From positions 1-64,000 of the forward strand of contig NZ_JALOBS010000024.1 in the NCBI RefSeq assembly GCF_023228165.1: 64,000 bases of DNA. The letters are read 5' to 3'. The position numbers and the translations under genes were made by a program. Below the pieces are notes generated by a model, which saw only the letters and a program-made list of their open reading frames with translations, was not told where the DNA came from and did no database searches. The DNA comes from Methylomonas sp. (lineage in GTDB: Bacteria; Pseudomonadota; Gammaproteobacteria; Methylococcales; Methylomonadaceae). Within the stretch, counting starts at the first letter, position 1. Each line of letters opens with the position of its first letter. Below are positions 1 through 7,370 of this stretch, piece after piece.

Positions 1-399
1 AAGTGATTGTGCCATCGCAAAAGAAGATTGGGTAAAATCGCGAAATCTGAAAATGGCGCTTCCGCGCAGCGACCTTGCGGATGCGTTTATTCAAATATTG
101 GCGAGTGGCGCTTTTGCCACCATTTGATTTTGCGCATTATATTCGCTGATTGTTCGCATTGATTTGCGGTGGATTTCACGCGAAATAATATCGATAGAAA
201 CAAAGAAAAGTAATCAATTATTGTATTATTTTTTTAGGGAATATCATTCTCTATTTATCTATTATTTGAATTGGTCGACGCTATTTCTCGCGAAATAAAA
301 AACAAACAACTGCGAACAATCCGCGAATAATTTGCGAACAATCTGCGAACGATGCGCGATTGTTGATTTTGGAGGTCGGGGTGAAGCGTGAAAATCTGC

Positions 400-747
400 T
401 TATAGCCAGGAAAAGATTGCCGAATTGGCAATCATCGTTTCAAAGATGGATATTTCATCAGAATTTGCTATCATATCCTCGAACGAGAAAGAATTCGCGC
501 GAAGCGCTCGAGCCTCCGGCGAGTTCTTTTCTATTTGCGAATTATTGTCGATAGTTTTAAAAGTGCAGCTCCCCCAGAGGGGTCGAGCCGAAGGCGAGCT
601 ACAACTGTTATTTTCATCCAGTTGAATAGCCACGATTATTTCTCTACTTTGTGTAGAGTCTACAATATCGCGCGGAGCATGTATTCTCCGCGCATTGTAA
701 GGAAGTTTATGTATGCAACGATGAGATGAACGCGGACTGCGTGGCAT
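400..747 (-). CDS. doubtful small ORF containing two palindromic units
   Basis: A 115-codon frame with an ATG start. No domain is recognised. About a third of it is translation of the two palindromic units at 491-526 and 567-600, read on the reverse strand. Its C-terminal part contains two near copies of a peptide with core MIANS, which hints at a short internal duplication. Because the palindromic units tend to be open in several frames, the frame could be open by chance. Confidence 0.25.
   Translation of the reverse strand: MPRSPRSSHRCIHKLPYNARRIHAPRDIVDSTQSREIIVAIQLDENNSCSSPSARPLWGSCTFKTIDNNSQIEKNSPEARALRANSFSFEDMIANSDEISIFETMIANSAIFSWL
491..526. repeat. double-hairpin palindromic unit
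   Basis: Read left to right: GAATTC, an 11-nt hairpin (GCGC-GAA-GCGC), TCGA, a 9-nt hairpin (GCC-TCC-GGC), GAGTTC. The outer boxes can pair with each other through one G-T wobble. Confidence 0.85.
567..600. repeat. double-hairpin palindromic unit
   Basis: AGCTC, an 11-nt hairpin CCCC-AGA-GGGG, TCGA, a 9-nt hairpin GCC-GAA-GGC, GAGCT. Both stems are perfect, and they differ in sequence from those of the neighbouring copy at 491. Confidence 0.85.
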
Positions 748-773
748 ATCTCGTTGCGCTGGTTGCTTTTTTA

Positions 774-808
774 TTGCTCCCGCTTCGCGGTCGAGGCTTT
801 GCCGAGCT
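774..808. repeat. double-hairpin palindromic unit
   Basis: TTGCTC (a degenerate left box), CCGC-TTC-GCGG, TCGA, GGC-TTT-GCC, GAGCT. It lies in apparently non-coding DNA. Confidence 0.8.
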
Positions 809-1093
809 ATTTCTTACTTTTGCGAAACGGATTTCAAAAAAATAAGAGCGCAAAACGCGATACTCATTCGCCAATTGCCGCGCATAGTCGCCACTCACCC
901 GCATGAATTTGCCATATTTCTCTTGAAAACTATTTCAAACTCCGATAAGCGAAATCATGTAGTTAAATCTTAATCTTTATTTGAATTGTTTTTTCTTAGA
1001 AATGGAACAAATCGAAGCGGGCGAGTGGCGATAAATGCGGCAAGTGCGCGATTGTTCCAAAAAAATAACAAATGAAAATGCAGAATTTCTTAA

Positions 1094-1561
1094 TTAGGAG
1101 GTTGAATGGGGGGATGTGAGTTCGCGCGAAGCGCTCGAGCCTCCGGCGAGTTCCCCTTCGAGAAGACCGCCATCGCGACAGTTTTCATATGCGCAATTGC
1201 CCATGTCGAACCATTGGCGAACTACTTCTGGCGGAATTTGCCCGCGCTGAAGTAATTCAAGCGTTTGCTCTCGGCATAAATCGACGGAAACGACTGCTTC
1301 ATTTGCCATATCGGGCAATAATTTGCCATCTGCAATGCCGCTGATAATTCTCTTATCGCGGAATAATATTTTTACTTTGTCGCGTGCGACTTCAATGCTC
1401 AAAATCTGGAGTTTATGCTCCGGATTTTTTCCGAGAATGCGCGTCAATGCGCTGCCGAGCGCTACAAAAGGAAAACAATCTGCGTCGAACACACTTTGAA
1501 GCGTTTCTGGAGATGATTGCTGCCGCTGATTTATTGGCGCGCCATTCACAGTGATGCCCAT
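1094..1561 (-). CDS. hypothetical protein with palindromic unit at C-terminus
   Basis: A 155-residue protein with an ATG start and no family recognised. The first 130 residues read as an ordinary soluble protein with alternating helix and strand and acidic and basic residues mixed. The last ~20 residues are translated from the palindromic unit at 1118-1153 plus a short tail, so the unit has supplied a new C-terminus or has been tolerated there. The gene is divergent from the small membrane-protein gene at 1639, with about 77 nt between their starts. Confidence 0.6.
   Translation of the reverse strand: MGITVNGAPINQRQQSSPETLQSVFDADCFPFVALGSALTRILGKNPEHKLQILSIEVARDKVKILFRDKRIISGIADGKLLPDMANEAVVSVDLCREQTLELLQRGQIPPEVVRQWFDMGNCAYENCRDGGLLEGELAGGSSASRELTSPHSTS
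1118..1153. repeat. double-hairpin palindromic unit, in frame
   Basis: GAGTTC, GCGC-GAA-GCGC, TCGA, GCC-TCC-GGC, GAGTTC. It has the same stems and loops as the copy at 491-526, so these two are recent relatives. It is read in frame as part of the minus-strand gene 1094-1561. Confidence 0.85.
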
Positions 1562-1638
1562 GTTCGATTATATATTTGTTGCTAAATCCGCAGATTTAAA
1601 ATCGCGATGAAAAAAATACGCGCGAGGAATAATATATA

Positions 1639-1917
1639 ATGTCACGAAGCGAACGCGAACTAACTGTTGCAACATGCCCGCATTGTCAGGGCATTGGTCT
1701 TAAATACTCATCAATGCCGGTTAACCCGTATATTCTTTTGCAGGGAATACTCATCTATTTGAATGTTTTTATCATTCATGATTATGTCCAGACTGCATTT
1801 GGAAGTCGGCTTATCTCTGTGTTAATCATTATCATAATAACACTTATTCTTGTTTACTTTATTAATTCGCAATTCGCCGAAGACCACTCCGCGGAAATTG
1901 CGCCGAAGTTGCAATGA
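1639..1917 (+). CDS. small membrane protein with N-terminal CxxC
   Basis: A 92-residue protein. A CPHC motif sits at about residues 13-16, then one long hydrophobic region (about residues 33-75) that could form one or two membrane spans, then a short polar tail. It could be a virion membrane protein or a thiol-active small protein, but a single CxxC without a thioredoxin fold does not prove redox activity. An AT-rich stretch (TATATAA) lies directly before the ATG. The palindromic array at 1965-2058 begins about 48 nt after the stop. Confidence 0.65.
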   Translation: MSRSERELTVATCPHCQGIGLKYSSMPVNPYILLQGILIYLNVFIIHDYVQTAFGSRLISVLIIIIITLILVYFINSQFAEDHSAEIAPKLQ

Positions 1918-1964
1918 GGCGCATGCGAATCAAAGATTGAGATTCTTTTTTTGATGAATTTCAC

Positions 1965-2058
1965 AGCTCCCGCGCAGCGGTCGGGGCTTCGCCGAGCTCG
2001 CCAAAGGCTCGACCGCTTCGCGGGAGCTCCCCCAGAGGGGTCGAGCCTTCGGCGAGCT
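1965..2058. repeat. tandem array of three double-hairpin units
   Basis: Three units share their GAGCTC boundaries: 1965-1998 (CCGC-GCA-GCGG, TCGG, GGC-TTC-GCC), 1994-2028 (GCC-AAA-GGC, TCGA, CCGC-TTC-GCGG) and 2024-2058 (CCCC-AGA-GGGG, TCGA, GCC-TTC-GGC). The period is 30 nt. The six stems are all paired although their sequences differ. The right edge meets the stop codon of the minus-strand gene at 2058. The array fills most of the gap between two convergent genes. Confidence 0.9.
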
Positions 2059-2606
2059 TATTTTCGCGCAAATTGGCTGCGAATATGCTGGAGTTCTTGG
2101 CGATATTCGTCTTCCGTTAATCCTTCTTCGCCGCAATATTTTTTCATTCGCGTTGGGCTGATTGACGGCGGAACATGATGAATGGCACCGCCATCGAATT
2201 TCTGGCGCATAATCGCGATGTGATTACGCAAATCCCACATATTGAGCAAATCGCGGCAATTTGCTTCCCCATATGCTTCAGCGCAACTCCATTCGCAAAA
2301 ATAGCCGAGCGTATTCCATTGTTCACCGCTCAAAGTAGATTTCAACACAACGGGAATGAATTTTGGATAACTTTTAATTTCGTCAGAGCAATACCAACAA
2401 AGGAGATTCGTGTGCTGAACCCATTGATCTACCGAATAGAAAACTTTGCGCAATTCATCGAATTTCTGCGGCTGCTGCTTTTGTTGCGCCGCGCGAAAAT
2501 CGGAAATTCCCCATGCGCTGGAGGCGATACTTTCATCTTGAATCGTCGTCTCCAAGTCTTTTAGCTTAATATCCTGAAATATTGCGATGCGGCTAATCTT
2601 CTTCAT
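2058..2606 (-). CDS. VLTF2-like late transcription factor (FCS/MYM-type zinc protein)
   Basis: A 182-residue protein. I use the ATG at 2606, not an upstream in-frame start, because translation from it begins MKKI and an AT-rich TATATAAAA lies just upstream. The middle carries a zinc-binding signature: CWYC (C70, C73), a proline-containing spacer, then G-Y-FCEWSC (C104, C108) followed by AxxY. This layout is that of the poxvirus A1/VLTF2-like late transcription factors conserved in large nucleocytoplasmic viruses. The expected role is activating late viral genes in the factory. The gene is divergent from 2643 with a 36-nt gap, so the two probably share a regulatory region. The assignment rests on the cysteine pattern and size only. 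Confidence 0.6.
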   Translation of the reverse strand: MKKISRIAIFQDIKLKDLETTIQDESIASSAWGISDFRAAQQKQQPQKFDELRKVFYSVDQWVQHTNLLCWYCSDEIKSYPKFIPVVLKSTLSGEQWNTLGYFCEWSCAEAYGEANCRDLLNMWDLRNHIAIMRQKFDGGAIHHVPPSISPTRMKKYCGEEGLTEDEYRQELQHIRSQFARK

Positions 2607-2642
2607 TTTATTTCTTGATGTTGTTTTATATACAAAAGAGAA

Positions 2643-3038
2643 ATGGAAGATGATTTTATTGCCTATGAGCACGGCGAATTTTGCACGCCCTCGACATGGC
2701 GCGCGCCGTCTAAAACGCAGTTTACCGCGGAAATGGCGTTGGATTCAGCAAATCGGCAACATGGTCAGCCAAATGAAGAATACGCGGAGCGTTATCCGCC
2801 GACTTATCCGCCACGATATCCATCATCTTCGGGATATTATGCAGCGCCTATTCAGCAAAGCGGTGATGGTGGTGTTGTGGAAGGATTTTCTTCCGGCAGT
2901 GAAATAAAACGCACTCCATTTGGCATTGATGAGCGAATCATAATCTTTATCTTACTTATCATTATAGTTATTCTTTGTTATGCTAATCTGACAGTTATGC
3001 GGCAAATCATGACGATTATTGCATTGCGCGAAAAATAA
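2643..3038 (+). CDS. single-pass membrane protein, Pro/Tyr-rich N-terminus
   Basis: A 131-residue protein. Residues 1-95 are polar, with a Pro/Tyr/Arg-rich segment (about 50-70) that looks disordered. Residues ~98-115 are strongly hydrophobic and form one membrane span, followed by a short C-terminal tail. This suggests a tail-anchored-like or type II protein of the virion or internal membrane. No family recognised. It is transcribed divergently from the VLTF2-like gene. Confidence 0.7.
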   Translation: MEDDFIAYEHGEFCTPSTWRAPSKTQFTAEMALDSANRQHGQPNEEYAERYPPTYPPRYPSSSGYYAAPIQQSGDGGVVEGFSSGSEIKRTPFGIDERIIIFILLIIIVILCYANLTVMRQIMTIIALREK

Positions 3039-3111
3039 TTACGCAAAGCCGCGGATTCGTCAACTTTTTTTAGAATATTTTTTCGATAAAGATATATAAC
3101 GCAAACATAAA

Positions 3112-3300
3112 ATGTCTCTTCGCGCAATTACATTCGGGCAAATGATTGTGATGATAATCATGATTATGATTATCTGCAGCATTGTCGGCATGACGCTCGG
3201 CGGAACAGCTGCGAAAATCGTGTCATCATTCGCGCCATTGGTGATTATCTATTGGCTCTTCGGATTATTGATGCCAGGATTATTCGTCGGCTATCTCTGA
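3112..3300 (+). CDS. very small two-span membrane protein
   Basis: 62 residues, almost entirely hydrophobic: spans at about residues 8-30 and 38-60, separated by a short glycine/alanine turn. Such hydrophobic miniproteins are common among giant-virus virion proteins; the function is unknown. AT-rich TATATAA lies about 20 nt before the ATG. Its stop is only 27 nt from the left inverted repeat of the TnpB element. Confidence 0.65.
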   Translation: MSLRAITFGQMIVMIIMIMIICSIVGMTLGGTAAKIVSSFAPLVIIYWLFGLLMPGLFVGYL

Positions 3301-3327
3301 AAAGGGTTGCAACTTGTAGCAAAAAGG

Positions 3328-3348
3328 TTGATATTTCTTGAAAAGAAT
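3328..3348 (+). repeat. left terminal inverted repeat
   Basis: 21 nt that match the reverse complement of 4876-4896 at every position. It includes the core GATATTTCTTG. Confidence 0.85.
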
Positions 3349-3431
3349 TGACACTAAAATCTATCCACATGGCTTTTCCTTCTCCATCTAAATGTAGATG
3401 GGTATATTTTTTTATAGACAGATGAGCCAGC

Positions 3432-4754
3432 ATGCAAGTTCTGCAGGATATAATCAAGAAACAGTCCGTCAAAACATTCGGCAAGACACGAAAGACTCTT
3501 CCCCCGCAAAATGTAGAAAGTCAGAAGACGTGGTTTAATATTTCAGAGACGAATTTTGCCACGAGGCGGAAAAATCGTATTAAAGTCAGCTCCCAGTTTG
3601 ATGCGAAAAAAGGCGAACTGATCCGCTGTAAGCAAGTAAGTTTGGCACTGAACGATGAACAACGGGAAATAATGTTACGATGGATGTATGCTTATGTTCA
3701 GATGTACAACGCCACAATCGATTTTATTAATACAACGCGTCCTAAAACCATTTCATGGACTCATATTCGAACAAATAGTCTAAAAACTATAAAAGAAGAA
3801 ATCCGGCTAAAGTCTCAACATCCGCGTTTCGCGAAAAACACGAAGATAGTTGCACACTCTCTTGACGGGGCAATAAAACTGGCATGTGCCAATTATAAAT
3901 CTGGATTGTCCAATATTCGCGCAAAGAATATTTCTCATTTTAGGATCAGAAAGTGGCGTGTAAGCAAAAAACACTTATTGATCGATATTGAACAATCTTA
4001 TTTTAGGAATAACACGTTGTGTGAGAAGATATTCGGCAAGATACAACTCACGCACAATAATCTGCCATTTGAGACCAGCCGAATAACATCGGAATGCAAG
4101 GTTCTATTCAACAGGGTCTACAATAATTTTATGCTTCTTGTCCCCGAATCAATCGCGGCAGAAGAAACGAAGGCTGATTACAACATTATTGCACTCGATC
4201 CAGGATTGCGGACTTTTATGACCGGTGTATCGGAAAAGGGCTCTGTAGCGATTTGTGGCAAAAAACTGGCGTACGATAAAATTGGCAAACAACTCAAGAG
4301 GATCGATAATGCCAAAAAAGTCTGCAAATCAAAAAAGAAACAACAGAAAATAGAATGTAGATGCCATAGAAAGATTGAAGGAATGATTACCGAGCTGCAT
4401 TGGAAGACTGCTAAATATCTTACTGAAAACTATGAAACGATTCTGATTGGCGATTTAAGTGCCAAAGGGATTTCAAGTAATGGCATTCAGGGAGGTATTT
4501 CCGATAAGTCTAAACGCATTGCTTATGCTCTTTCATTCTTCAAATTTCGTGAAAGATTGGCGTTCAAATGTCATCAATATAGCAGGAATTTCACTGTTGT
4601 TGACGAACATTTTACTTCAAAATTGTGCAGCCACTGTGGCGAATGCAAAAGTAATCTCGGGAAAGATGAGGTTTACAATTGCGCCAACTGCCATTCGAGT
4701 ATCGGCAGGGATGTTAATGGTGCTCGCAATATATTACTTCGATGTATGGCATAA
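3432..4754 (+). CDS. TnpB/Fanzor-like RNA-guided nuclease (OrfB family)
   Basis: 440 residues, the usual length for TnpB. The RuvC-like nuclease is visible: motif I IALDPG with D256, then ETILIGDLSAKG, where the usual catalytic glutamate of TnpB motif II is replaced by G340. The C-terminal zinc ribbon has C399, C402, C417 and C420, and motif III is GRDVNGARN with D427. E374 in FKFRERL is a candidate substitute acid. Fanzor proteins of eukaryotes and their viruses are known for such a displaced glutamate, so this is probably Fanzor-type. It is expected to cut DNA guided by an RNA encoded at the 3' end of the element. Lysine-rich segments at about 287-315 fit nucleic-acid binding. Confidence 0.85.
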   Translation: MQVLQDIIKKQSVKTFGKTRKTLPPQNVESQKTWFNISETNFATRRKNRIKVSSQFDAKKGELIRCKQVSLALNDEQREIMLRWMYAYVQMYNATIDFINTTRPKTISWTHIRTNSLKTIKEEIRLKSQHPRFAKNTKIVAHSLDGAIKLACANYKSGLSNIRAKNISHFRIRKWRVSKKHLLIDIEQSYFRNNTLCEKIFGKIQLTHNNLPFETSRITSECKVLFNRVYNNFMLLVPESIAAEETKADYNIIALDPGLRTFMTGVSEKGSVAICGKKLAYDKIGKQLKRIDNAKKVCKSKKKQQKIECRCHRKIEGMITELHWKTAKYLTENYETILIGDLSAKGISSNGIQGGISDKSKRIAYALSFFKFRERLAFKCHQYSRNFTVVDEHFTSKLCSHCGECKSNLGKDEVYNCANCHSSIGRDVNGARNILLRCMA

Positions 4755-4824
4755 AAAATAACGCTATACGTTCGGCTTGTTACAAGTCGTCAAAAACTTG
4801 CTTATTCACGGGAGTTTGCTGATT

Positions 4825-4841
4825 AGCCTCATTAAGAGGCT
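4825..4841 (+). other. stem-loop downstream of tnpB, possible guide-RNA scaffold
   Basis: A 6-bp perfect stem (AGCCTC/GAGGCT) with an ATTAA loop lies between the tnpB stop and the right inverted repeat. In TnpB systems the guide RNA derives from the 3' end of the element, so this stem is a candidate part of it. It could equally be a transcript 3'-end structure. Confidence 0.35.
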
Positions 4842-4873
4842 GAAAGGTAAATAAACGGATAAGCCTCGGATAG

Positions 4874-5557
4874 TTATTCTTTTCAAGAAATATCAAGTTT
4901 GATGTAACGGTCTCAACGGACAAAACAATTGAAAATAGTATCTGCGGAAAAGAGCGCCCGGATTTTCTATTTGATGCGCAAACACATTTCGTTATTATTG
5001 AATGCGATGAAGGGCAACATCGCGATCGTCCGTGTGTTTGCGAGCAATCCAGAATGGTTAATATTGCAAATTCTCTTGGAATGCCGACGATATTTATTCG
5101 TTTTAATCCGGACACCTATAGATTTGCCGCGATTTGCGCGGCATCAAAAAAAGCAACACCAAAACAGCGCCATGAGCAATTACTCCGTCTTTTACTCGAA
5201 GAAATAGTTAGAGACCCCCACGCAATTCAACCAATAGAAGTTATTTATCTTTATTATGACGGCTGCGATATAAACGGCATTCATCGGGATGTAATCCAAA
5301 AAAGAGAATTCACCAGCAAAGAAGAAACTCCATCTCTAACACAAATTAGCGATATCGCATCAATCGCGATGACTTCCACACATCCGGCACAAAGTTCTGT
5401 CGAAACATGCCAAGCAGCAGCCGCCGAACCATTGCCGCAAGAGGGTAATAGTGAATGTGTCGAATCTGAAGAAGAGGATTTCGATGAACAATCAGATTTG
5501 TCGTCAGATGACAGTGAATGCGAATCACCAATTTGTAACGAAGCGCCACAAGCGTGA
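4874..5557 (+). pseudogene. 5'-truncated nuclease-like gene next to TnpB element
   Basis: The frame is open from 4874 (after a TAG at 4871) to the stop at 5557, but the first ATG, at 5054, lies inside a conserved domain. Upstream of it the translation reads ERPDFLFD, IIECDEGQH and CEQSRM, followed by MPTIFIRFNPD. This is a signature I associate with a nuclease-like domain common in giant viruses, often behind cysteine-rich repeats. Its N-terminal part should lie upstream but is missing: the element's inverted repeat is there instead. The C-terminal third is acidic and low-complexity. The likely history is truncation linked to element insertion or rearrangement. A short product from 5054 would lack the putative acidic active-site residues. 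Confidence 0.65.
4876..4896 (-). repeat. right terminal inverted repeat
   Basis: Exact reverse complement of 3328-3348. The open frame of the adjoining nuclease fragment starts within it, at 4874. Confidence 0.85.
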
Positions 5558-5578
5558 AAAAAGAAATTTCTTTTTTCT

Positions 5579-5744
5579 GCGATTGACTAATCAGCATTTT
5601 CTTTACCCCTAATAACAAGAAATATGCGCGTATCGATAGGCAGTGGCTCGCTACTTTGACCGTAAACGCCGCATGATCCATCGACAGTTTAATTTTCTCA
5701 TGTATAGGAAACACTTTTCCATTTATGCAAATAAAATGACACAA
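5579..5744 (-). pseudogene. duplicated C-terminal fragment of the neighbouring gene
   Basis: The reverse-strand translation reads HFIC..KVFPIHEK.K, then a diverged segment and an FLL hydrophobic end. This parallels residues ~125-172 of the 178-residue protein at 5768-6304 (HFIC..KVFPIHEKLK...VFLII). It lies directly downstream of that gene and has no ATG of its own. It looks like the decayed remnant of a tandem duplication of the 3' end. The frame runs on into the antisense of the nuclease fragment, which is not meaningful. Confidence 0.65.
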
Positions 5745-5767
5745 AAAAGACTTCTCTTTTGAATGAT

Positions 5768-6304
5768 TTATATCTTGCTGTCGCAGGGTTTTATTTCCTT
5801 TATGATGAGAAACACGCGAACACCGGGCGGAAATTGACCAACTGCTCTGATTGTCGTAATAGCGCCGTCTAACATTTTAAGTTTCTCGTGTATCGGAAAC
5901 ACTTTTTCGGTCGCGCAAATAAAGTGTTCCGTGAAATACTTAACTGAAGTTCCATGGTCGGAAATATCGATTGCGAATCCGACACGAAAAATTGCTTCTG
6001 AATTTGCATTCGGCGCATTTTCGCGCAAGACGCGCAATTCGATTAATTCCGCTCCATATCTCCTATAAGATTGTCCACTGCGCTTCAACAATTCTTCATC
6101 GCCTGATTCAGATTCTTCTAATAATTGGAATGGGTGACCCGAGCCGGAGTAATATTGAAAGCGGTGTTCTTTTTTAGGAATTAATTCAAGTTCCGCACAC
6201 TGTTCAAAAAGATTATATTGATGGATTTCGCCATCAATGATTTTAGGTGGTTCCTCAGGCAACTTGGCGCCACTAAAGAGATAAACCAAATCATTGCTAA
6301 ACAT
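5768..6304 (-). CDS. hypothetical protein, source of adjacent duplicated fragment
   Basis: 178 residues, not recognised. The N-terminal half is charged (EPP, ESESGDEE), and the C-terminal half has alternating hydrophobic strands, including VFPIHEK and VFLIIKE. A degraded copy of its C-terminal ~50 residues lies immediately downstream at 5579-5744, which shows this locus duplicated. Its start is divergent from the membrane-protein gene at 6373. Confidence 0.6.
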   Translation of the reverse strand: MFSNDLVYLFSGAKLPEEPPKIIDGEIHQYNLFEQCAELELIPKKEHRFQYYSGSGHPFQLLEESESGDEELLKRSGQSYRRYGAELIELRVLRENAPNANSEAIFRVGFAIDISDHGTSVKYFTEHFICATEKVFPIHEKLKMLDGAITTIRAVGQFPPGVRVFLIIKEIKPCDSKI

Positions 6305-6372
6305 TCTGAATGCTCTAATACTTCTTGGATAACGAAATTCAAAATATTTTGCTATTTAACACAAATATAAAA

Positions 6373-6780
6373 ATGATTTTCGCATTCATAATAGTCATTA
6401 TTATGGTGATTGCAGCTTATCTTGATAAATACTGTGCCGGCAACAGGGCACCGCGCGCAATGGCGCGAAATGGCGCAAGCCGCAGCAAAACGCCATATAT
6501 GACTTTCCCAAAAGAAGAATGGGAAGACATTCAGCGCCAATTAGACGACCGCGGATGGTGCGCAACAACGCGCGTTGAACAAGAACTGACGAAGTGGCGA
6601 GATGTCACCATCGGCACGGAAGTTAACAGTGATGTAGGCAAAATCCGTATCATTAGCAAACAGTTTCTCAATGATGCGCTTCGCGATCATCCATTCCGCG
6701 CGGAAAATGAAAAAAATCCGCAATGGATCGAATGGACCAGCGGCAAACCCGGCGTTTTCATTCGTTTTGAATGGGCATAA
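6373..6780 (+). CDS. N-terminally anchored membrane protein
   Basis: 135 residues from the ATG at 6373; an in-frame TTG upstream is less plausible. Residues 1-19 form a hydrophobic anchor or uncleaved signal, followed by a short basic, alanine-rich linker, then a soluble domain of about 100 residues with several tryptophans (WEDI, RGWCA, QWIEW, RFEWA). Tryptophans at the C-terminus suggest a compact globular domain. No family recognised. Confidence 0.65.
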   Translation: MIFAFIIVIIMVIAAYLDKYCAGNRAPRAMARNGASRSKTPYMTFPKEEWEDIQRQLDDRGWCATTRVEQELTKWRDVTIGTEVNSDVGKIRIISKQFLNDALRDHPFRAENEKNPQWIEWTSGKPGVFIRFEWA

Positions 6781-6874
6781 AATCGCCGGGAATGTCGCAC
6801 ATTGTTTGGATAAAATAATTCACCGTCTTTTTTTTGATTAAAGCCGATACTCAGGAATCAAAATAGATTCGGCG

Positions 6875-6910
6875 GAACTCGCGCAAAGCGCTCGAGCCGA
6901 AGGCGAGCTC
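6875..6910. repeat. double-hairpin palindromic unit, intergenic
   Basis: GAACTC, GCGC-AAA-GCGC, TCGA, GCC-GAA-GGC, GAGCTC. It lies 25 nt upstream of the ATG at 6935, within the likely leader of that gene. Confidence 0.85.
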
Positions 6911-6934
6911 CAATCGCCTCACGGAGATTCGAAA

Positions 6935-7357
6935 ATGGAAATATTCCTCGAAACGAAGCGCGATTATGCGCAGACAGCCGCAAGAATCCATGGCGAACTC
7001 ATTTTCGCGCACGCAGCGCTCGGAAATTGGCTAATTGCGGCAAATAACCGCGGCGAATCAATCCACATTTGCCAAGTGGATTATACTCCGCACAATGCAA
7101 ATATTGCTGTTCTATTTTTGAATGGCGCGCGATGCGAAATATCCGCATGGGATGCGATTTCGATTACTGATGAAGATGTTCTCCGGCGTTCAATATGTCT
7201 CGGGAGCGCGCTATTTCGCATATTCGCGCAAGACAAAACTTATACAGAAGTGTTTGAATTACGCGGCATTGGCGAATCGGCGAATAAGCGCGCATTTGTG
7301 TTGGACGTGCGCGATGTGTTCGCCGGCGCGATTAAAAAAATAGAAATCGAATATTAA
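6935..7357 (+). CDS. hypothetical soluble protein
   Basis: 140 residues, no signal or membrane span, mixed helix and strand pattern. No motif that I recognise. The gene is convergent with the long F-box-like gene on the minus strand (stops 13 nt apart). A palindromic unit sits just upstream. Confidence 0.6.
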   Translation: MEIFLETKRDYAQTAARIHGELIFAHAALGNWLIAANNRGESIHICQVDYTPHNANIAVLFLNGARCEISAWDAISITDEDVLRRSICLGSALFRIFAQDKTYTEVFELRGIGESANKRAFVLDVRDVFAGAIKKIEIEY

Positions 7358-7370
7358 TTGAATCATTTCT

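Larger units (their letters stand above)
1..1093. other. long stretch without a convincing gene
   Basis: I see no confident gene here. Short open frames overlap on both strands and look unlike proteins outside the palindromic units they contain. Three 30-nt-type palindromic units lie at 491-526, 567-600 and 774-808. The rest is AT-rich spacer with several T-tracts. The best candidate frame, 400-747 on the minus strand, is listed separately at low confidence. Confidence 0.5.
3328..4896 (+). mobile_element. TnpB/Fanzor-type element with 21-bp terminal inverted repeats
   Basis: Perfect 21-bp inverted repeats at 3328-3348 and 4876-4896 bracket a single TnpB-family gene. There is no transposase (TnpA) inside, so it must move with help from elsewhere or has lost mobility. 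Classical IS605 and IS607 elements lack long terminal inverted repeats, so these ends are unusual. I cannot identify a clear target-site duplication. The right end abuts a nuclease-like gene that lacks its 5' part. Confidence 0.75.

Noticed and set aside
3424..3538. Overlapping small frame at the start of the TnpB gene
   Set aside because: It lies inside the TnpB N-terminal coding sequence, is short, and has no recognisable feature.
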